This document shows, one piece after another, positions 60,241-64,000 of a stretch of DNA of 64,000 bases. The DNA is from Monocercomonoides exilis (Eukaryota > Preaxostyla > Oxymonadida > Polymastigidae). The notes under the pieces were generated by a model that searched no databases, was not told where the DNA came from, and worked only from the letters and a program-made list of their open reading frames with translations. The DNA is taken from the NCBI GenBank assembly GCA_001643675.2, contig LSRY02000033.1, positions 372,001-436,000 of the forward strand, given 5' to 3'. Numbering within the stretch: position 1 is the stretch's first letter; the number at the start of each line of letters is the position of its first letter. The position numbers and the translations under genes were made by a program.

Positions 60241-60628
60241 TTTTAAAATTTGAAAAAGAAAATTGTGTTTATTAAAAGATTGCGAAAATTTTTTTTTAAA
60301 ATTAACAACATTCAAATGTGTTGATTGAGTTTCATCTATACGTGCAATTAAATGAATAAGAACAAGGAAACGAACACTGAGTGGAAGAAATGATTTTAAT
60401 GCCTTTTTTACTTCTTAAGTTTTCAAAAAAAAAAAAAATAACGAAAAATATTTTTCTATTGCTGCGCAACAAAATGTTTTATTCCTCATTTATATTATTA
60501 TTTTATTTAATTTTAACCAAATATAACAATTATGCATATTTTGAAAAAATCAACACAAATTTTATTGGAAATATTTCTACTGAGGGAACGGATCATTTCA
60601 CAAAGCCACTTTTTTCATTATTGACGCA
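60241..60628. other. Spacer upstream of the third surface gene
   Basis: AT-rich. A plus-strand frame from 60381 to 60671 has a hydrophobic stretch but is out of frame with the downstream gene. The better start is the ATG at 60629, which gives a signal peptide directly. Confidence 0.45.
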
Positions 60629-63600
60629 ATGGCAAGTATTTTGCCAGTTATGCTTCGCATATTTTTATTAATGCATTTTGGCCTTACAGTATATGAAGAA
60701 AACACTCTGCAATATTCTGCGTTAATCGGAACAAAGAGACAATTATCATATTTTTTCGATTTAAAAAATTCTACGCTTTTTTTAAATGCTATTTTGTTAC
60801 ACCAAGATTCAAATATTCCATTAATTACTGTTGACTTATATTCCAGCCTTCATCTTTCTTTATGTAAATTTGTAATTTCTCATAACTTTAGTTCATCACC
60901 ACTTATTGTTCAAGGAACTGTATCCCTTGAAAATTTTCAAATCAAAACTGAACATAATTTACCTTCTTCTTGCTCTGTTATATCCTGTCTGCAACATTCA
61001 GCGTCAATTTCTGTTCAGAATTCATTATTTAACTCAAATTCTTTTTACTCAACAAATTCTTTTCTGATATCGGGATATCATAGAGAATTGCATATTGGCA
61101 ATTGCATTTTTAGGAATATGTCAACATGTTCTCAAGCGAAAATTGCTTTTGAAAATTCACCTTCACAACCTTTTGCAAATGTTCAAAACACAATTGTTGA
61201 ACAAACTTTGAATCCTTGGGCCACACTTTTTTCCGAAAGTACTTTTTTCACTTCAATCAAAGTGAGTAATTCCTCAATTTGCAAATGTTTGAATTCAAAA
61301 AATGCCATTTACAGTAATTTGCTTTTATTTAGCGATACAACATTTTCTAATGTGACAGCTCCAAGTGGATCAAAAGGTGGTATTCTTTTGTTAAAAGACA
61401 TGATTTCATCATCATTTAATGCATGTTCTTTTATATGCTGCTGCGTGGGATGTCCAGATCAAACACCAAAAATTCAAGGTGGAAGCGGTGGATGTTTGTG
61501 GATTGGATCAATCAAAGGAGATTGCAGAATTTTTCGTTGCAATTTTTCTAGCTGTTATGCAGAAGAGACTGGAGGAGCTTTGACTGCACTATCAAATCAC
61601 CATCCAATTTATATCAAACAAACACAGTTTGTAAGATGTTTTTGCGGTGCTTGCAAAAAGAGATCATCTAATAAAGATAATGTGAAAGAATCATTCATTC
61701 AAAAAGATGGATACAACAAATGCAATGGTGGAGGAGCCATATTTGTTAGCAGCGGAGGAGGAATTGAAATGGATGATTGCAAAATTGAAGAATGCAAGAG
61801 TAATGGAGTTGGTGGAGGAATTTTATTTGACCTGAATGATATTGAATTATTAACTGAAATTAATGTTACATTGTGCCGTTTCGTAAGATGTTTTGCTGAG
61901 TATTGCGGTGGTGCTGTTGCTTTTTTTTTCAACAAGAAATTTGAATGCATTTCCTATTTAAATGCATTTGAATTTTCTTTTTGTTCTTTTGATCATAATT
62001 TTGTCCTTCAACAAAATTCTAAACATGATCAATTGAACTTACAGGAATTTTCTCAAACGTTGGCCGCAATTAGAAATGAGTATGTTGGTGAGATGGATGA
62101 ATCAGATATATTTATGAATGTTCCATGTGAATCTATGATGAGCACAAAATATTTTATAAATTGTTCATTTACAAATTCTCGTTGCAAAACGATTGACGAT
62201 GATAACAACACAATATTAGATCTTTTCTCGAAAGAAAAGAACGACACACATTTTGCGGAGAATGAAAACTTCAGTCAAAACAATTTAATAAAGAGTAACA
62301 CCATCAAAAAACAGAATGTTGGATCTGTATACGTTTCTGTAGAAGGAAATGATGAAAATTCTTGTGAGACGCAACAAGATTCTTGTGAATCAATAAACAG
62401 AGCTAAAGAACAATTGACTGAGATACCAAACATAATCATTATAATCAACACTGGAAAAGTGATTAATGAAATAACATTAGAAGATACAACATTACAGCCT
62501 CAAGCAGATTTAAATTATGTAGCAATACAAGTATCATTAAATAACTATCAACAATCACAATTTGGATTATTAAACTTTAAAGGAATATCATCAATTTATT
62601 GGACAAAAATAAAAGTAGGTCCGACGATCCATCACGAAGCGTTGATTTATGTGGAAGAGGGAGAGCTGAGGATCAGGAATGTTGGAGTTGTGGAAGAAGG
62701 GACGGGCGGGCTTGAGTTTGCGATAGGGATGATTGGGGCGGGGAGCGGAACGATTGAATCAGTGACGGTTGAAGGGCTGAGCTTTATGTCAGCGGTGTTT
62801 GCGGTGCTGGAAGGAGGGTCTGTGAGTATGAAAGGGGTGACGCTGAGCAAGTTGGGGATTGGGGCAGCAGACAAAAAAGCGAGTGCGATTGAATTGGCGG
62901 TTGGGGAAGGGCAGACGGCTACGATTGAAGGGTGCAAATTTGAAGAGATTGATGGGAGCACGATTACAGAAGGGAAAGGAGGAGCGATGAATGTGAGACT
63001 GGCTGGAAGCGGAAAACTTGAGGTGAAGACGACATCGGTGGTGAAATGCAAAGTGAATGAGGAAAGCGGGCGTGGAGGTGGGATGTATGTGCAGCTTGAA
63101 GACGGGTCAGGGAACGATTACAAATTTAATCTGGAGAAGATGGAAAATAATGGAGGGTTTAAAGGGCGAGACATATATTTGTCAGCGGAAGACTTGAAAA
63201 GTGCAGCATTGAGGAACAAGTTTGATTTTGGGATTTGGGAGGAGAGTTATGACCGTGTGAATGCGCTGTATGGAGAAGATCGTTTGAGAGAAGAGAGGGA
63301 TGTTGATTTGTTCGCGCTGTGGGAATACACGGGGAGCGATGTATACATTGGGCAGAGCGGGAAGGATATTGACTATTGTGGAGCGCACGATGATCCGTGC
63401 AAAAGTGTAAACTACGGAACGAAGCATCTGAAAGGAGGGGATAAACGGCTTGTGATTATTGATGAAGGAGAGTTTACCGACGAGTTCAGTGCTGAAGATG
63501 TTTCGATGGAGGGGGAAAGCACAACGGAGATGAAAGGTGTGAATGTTGTACTGGAAGAGAAAGCAGGAGCGACGAAGGGAGGGATGACGAGCAAAGGGAT

Positions 63601-64000
63601 ATCGAAGGTTGAATGGATCAGATTCAAAGTAGGTCCGACGATCCATCACGAAGCGTTGATTTATGTGGAAGAGGGAGAGCTGAGGATCAGGAATGTTGGA
63701 GTTGTGGAAGAAGGGACGGGCGGGCTTGAGTTTGCGATAGGGATGATTGGGGCGGGGAGCGGAACGATTGAATCAGTGACGGTTGAAGGGCTGAGCTTTA
63801 TGTCAGCGGTGTTTGCGGTGCTGGAAGGAGGGTCTGTGAGTATGAAAGGGGTGACGCTGAGCAAGTTGGGGATTGGGGCAGCAGACAAAAAAGCGAGTGC
63901 GATTGAATTGGCGGTTGGGGAAGGGCAGACGGCTACGATTGAAGGGTGCAAATTTGAAGAGATTGATGGGAGCACGATTACAGAAGGGAAAGGAGGAGCG
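60629..64000 (+). CDS. Pmp-like repeat surface protein (5' part; runs off right edge)
   Basis: From the ATG at 60629 the frame is open to the right edge: exactly 1,124 codons. The start MASILPVMLRIFLLMHFGLT is a good signal peptide, so this ATG is preferred over the upstream overlapping frame. Beta-helix-like segments include KCNGGGAIFVSSGGG (~365) and EETGGALTALSN (~310). Cysteine signatures are CETQQDSCESINRA (~580) and CGAHDDPCKSVNYG (~918), 338 residues apart. From 62612 the gene consists of a 1,014-bp unit that repeats exactly. The first two kilobases are AT-rich like the flanks, while the repeat unit is clearly more GC-rich. It is the same broad family as the genes at 1-17020 and 49786-57731. 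Any transmembrane or kinase part would lie beyond the edge. Confidence 0.85.
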   Translation, partial: MASILPVMLRIFLLMHFGLTVYEENTLQYSALIGTKRQLSYFFDLKNSTLFLNAILLHQDSNIPLITVDLYSSLHLSLCKFVISHNFSSSPLIVQGTVSLENFQIKTEHNLPSSCSVISCLQHSASISVQNSLFNSNSFYSTNSFLISGYHRELHIGNCIFRNMSTCSQAKIAFENSPSQPFANVQNTIVEQTLNPWATLFSESTFFTSIKVSNSSICKCLNSKNAIYSNLLLFSDTTFSNVTAPSGSKGGILLLKDMISSSFNACSFICCCVGCPDQTPKIQGGSGGCLWIGSIKGDCRIFRCNFSSCYAEETGGALTALSNHHPIYIKQTQFVRCFCGACKKRSSNKDNVKESFIQKDGYNKCNGGGAIFVSSGGGIEMDDCKIEECKSNGVGGGILFDLNDIELLTEINVTLCRFVRCFAEYCGGAVAFFFNKKFECISYLNAFEFSFCSFDHNFVLQQNSKHDQLNLQEFSQTLAAIRNEYVGEMDESDIFMNVPCESMMSTKYFINCSFTNSRCKTIDDDNNTILDLFSKEKNDTHFAENENFSQNNLIKSNTIKKQNVGSVYVSVEGNDENSCETQQDSCESINRAKEQLTEIPNIIIIINTGKVINEITLEDTTLQPQADLNYVAIQVSLNNYQQSQFGLLNFKGISSIYWTKIKVGPTIHHEALIYVEEGELRIRNVGVVEEGTGGLEFAIGMIGAGSGTIESVTVEGLSFMSAVFAVLEGGSVSMKGVTLSKLGIGAADKKASAIELAVGEGQTATIEGCKFEEIDGSTITEGKGGAMNVRLAGSGKLEVKTTSVVKCKVNEESGRGGGMYVQLEDGSGNDYKFNLEKMENNGGFKGRDIYLSAEDLKSAALRNKFDFGIWEESYDRVNALYGEDRLREERDVDLFALWEYTGSDVYIGQSGKDIDYCGAHDDPCKSVNYGTKHLKGGDKRLVIIDEGEFTDEFSAEDVSMEGESTTEMKGVNVVLEEKAGATKGGMTSKGISKVEWIRFKVGPTIHHEALIYVEEGELRIRNVGVVEEGTGGLEFAIGMIGAGSGTIESVTVEGLSFMSAVFAVLEGGSVSMKGVTLSKLGIGAADKKASAIELAVGEGQTATIEGCKFEEIDGSTITEGKGGA
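62612..64000 (+). repeat. 1,014-bp in-frame tandem repeat (first full copy plus 375 bp of the second)
   Basis: The segment starting aaagtaggtccgacgatcca at 62612 starts again at 63626, 1,014 bases (338 codons) later. I see no difference between the copies through the window end (63626-64000 against 62612-62986). The true copy number cannot be seen. Confidence 0.95.

Noticed and set aside
60381-60671. Hydrophobic plus-strand ORF as first exon of the right-edge gene
   Set aside because: The only donors are out of phase with the downstream frame, whereas the ATG at 60629 gives a signal peptide without any intron.
1-64000. Reassigned stop codons (TAA/TAG as Gln, as in some oxymonads)
   Set aside because: TAA ends RPL5 at the expected place, TAG ends the Mtr4-like gene, and the long frames contain no in-frame TAA or TAG. 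The standard code fits.
1-64000. tRNA, rRNA, CRISPR array or bacterial operon structure
   Set aside because: No cloverleaf or B-box, no spaced identical repeats, and no ribosome-binding-site pattern were seen; introns and the proteins are eukaryotic.

Overview
The window looks like nuclear DNA of an anaerobic protist of the metamonad/Preaxostyla type, most likely an oxymonad related to Monocercomonoides. The reasons are: AT-rich DNA with short GT-AG spliceosomal introns (46-227 nt); a standard genetic code (TAG, TAA and TGA all end genes, and none interrupts the 17-kb reading frame); very long surface-type proteins built from polymorphic-outer-membrane-protein (Pmp)-like beta-helix repeats; and a Pmp ectodomain joined to a transmembrane segment and a degenerate kinase domain. 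The species is an inference; a clearly eukaryotic ribosomal protein uL18/RPL5 gene is the best phylogenetic marker here.

Layout. (1) 1-17020, minus strand: the first 5,673 codons of one uninterrupted giant repeat protein that runs off the left edge, with a signal peptide and about 1,560-aa super-repeats. (2) 17-26 kb: a graveyard of decayed sequence: a mariner-like transposase relic, a 1,010-bp foldback element with 468-bp arms, a dispersed repeat copy, a broken coiled-coil gene, an unrecognised plus-strand gene relic, and a frameshifted Merlin/IS1016-type transposase. (3) 26.5-31.1 kb, minus strand: an eight-exon Mtr4/Ski2-family gene that appears to have lost helicase motifs I, II, III and part of VI while keeping the overall fold and an open reading frame. 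(4) 31.3-32.2 kb: RPL5, divergent from the helicase-like gene across 244 bp. (5) 32.7-49.2 kb: a four-exon gene for a 5,402-aa Ser-rich protein with resemblance to scaffold nucleoporin Nup188 (Nup205/Nup192 superfamily). (6) 49.8-57.7 kb, minus strand: a 2,630-aa receptor-like protein with signal peptide, Pmp-like ectodomain, one transmembrane helix and a kinase-like C-terminus lacking the catalytic motifs. (7) 57.7-60.6 kb: AT-rich spacer with two adjacent foldback units and an inverted pair of a dispersed repeat. (8) 60629 to the right edge: the start of a third Pmp-like surface protein, containing a perfectly repeated 1,014-bp tandem unit.

How the genes fit together. The housekeeping genes (RPL5, the Nup188-like gene, the Mtr4-like gene) sit between three surface-protein genes that share the same cysteine signature (roughly CG, 4-6 residues, PC) once per about 340-440 residues. 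The strongest candidates for unusual biology are the apparent helicase pseudoenzyme, the surface-protein/pseudokinase architecture, the greatly inflated nucleoporin-like protein, and the foldback element. No RNA genes, CRISPR arrays or replication origins were recognised. Exon maps are read from splice signals and frame and have no transcript support.
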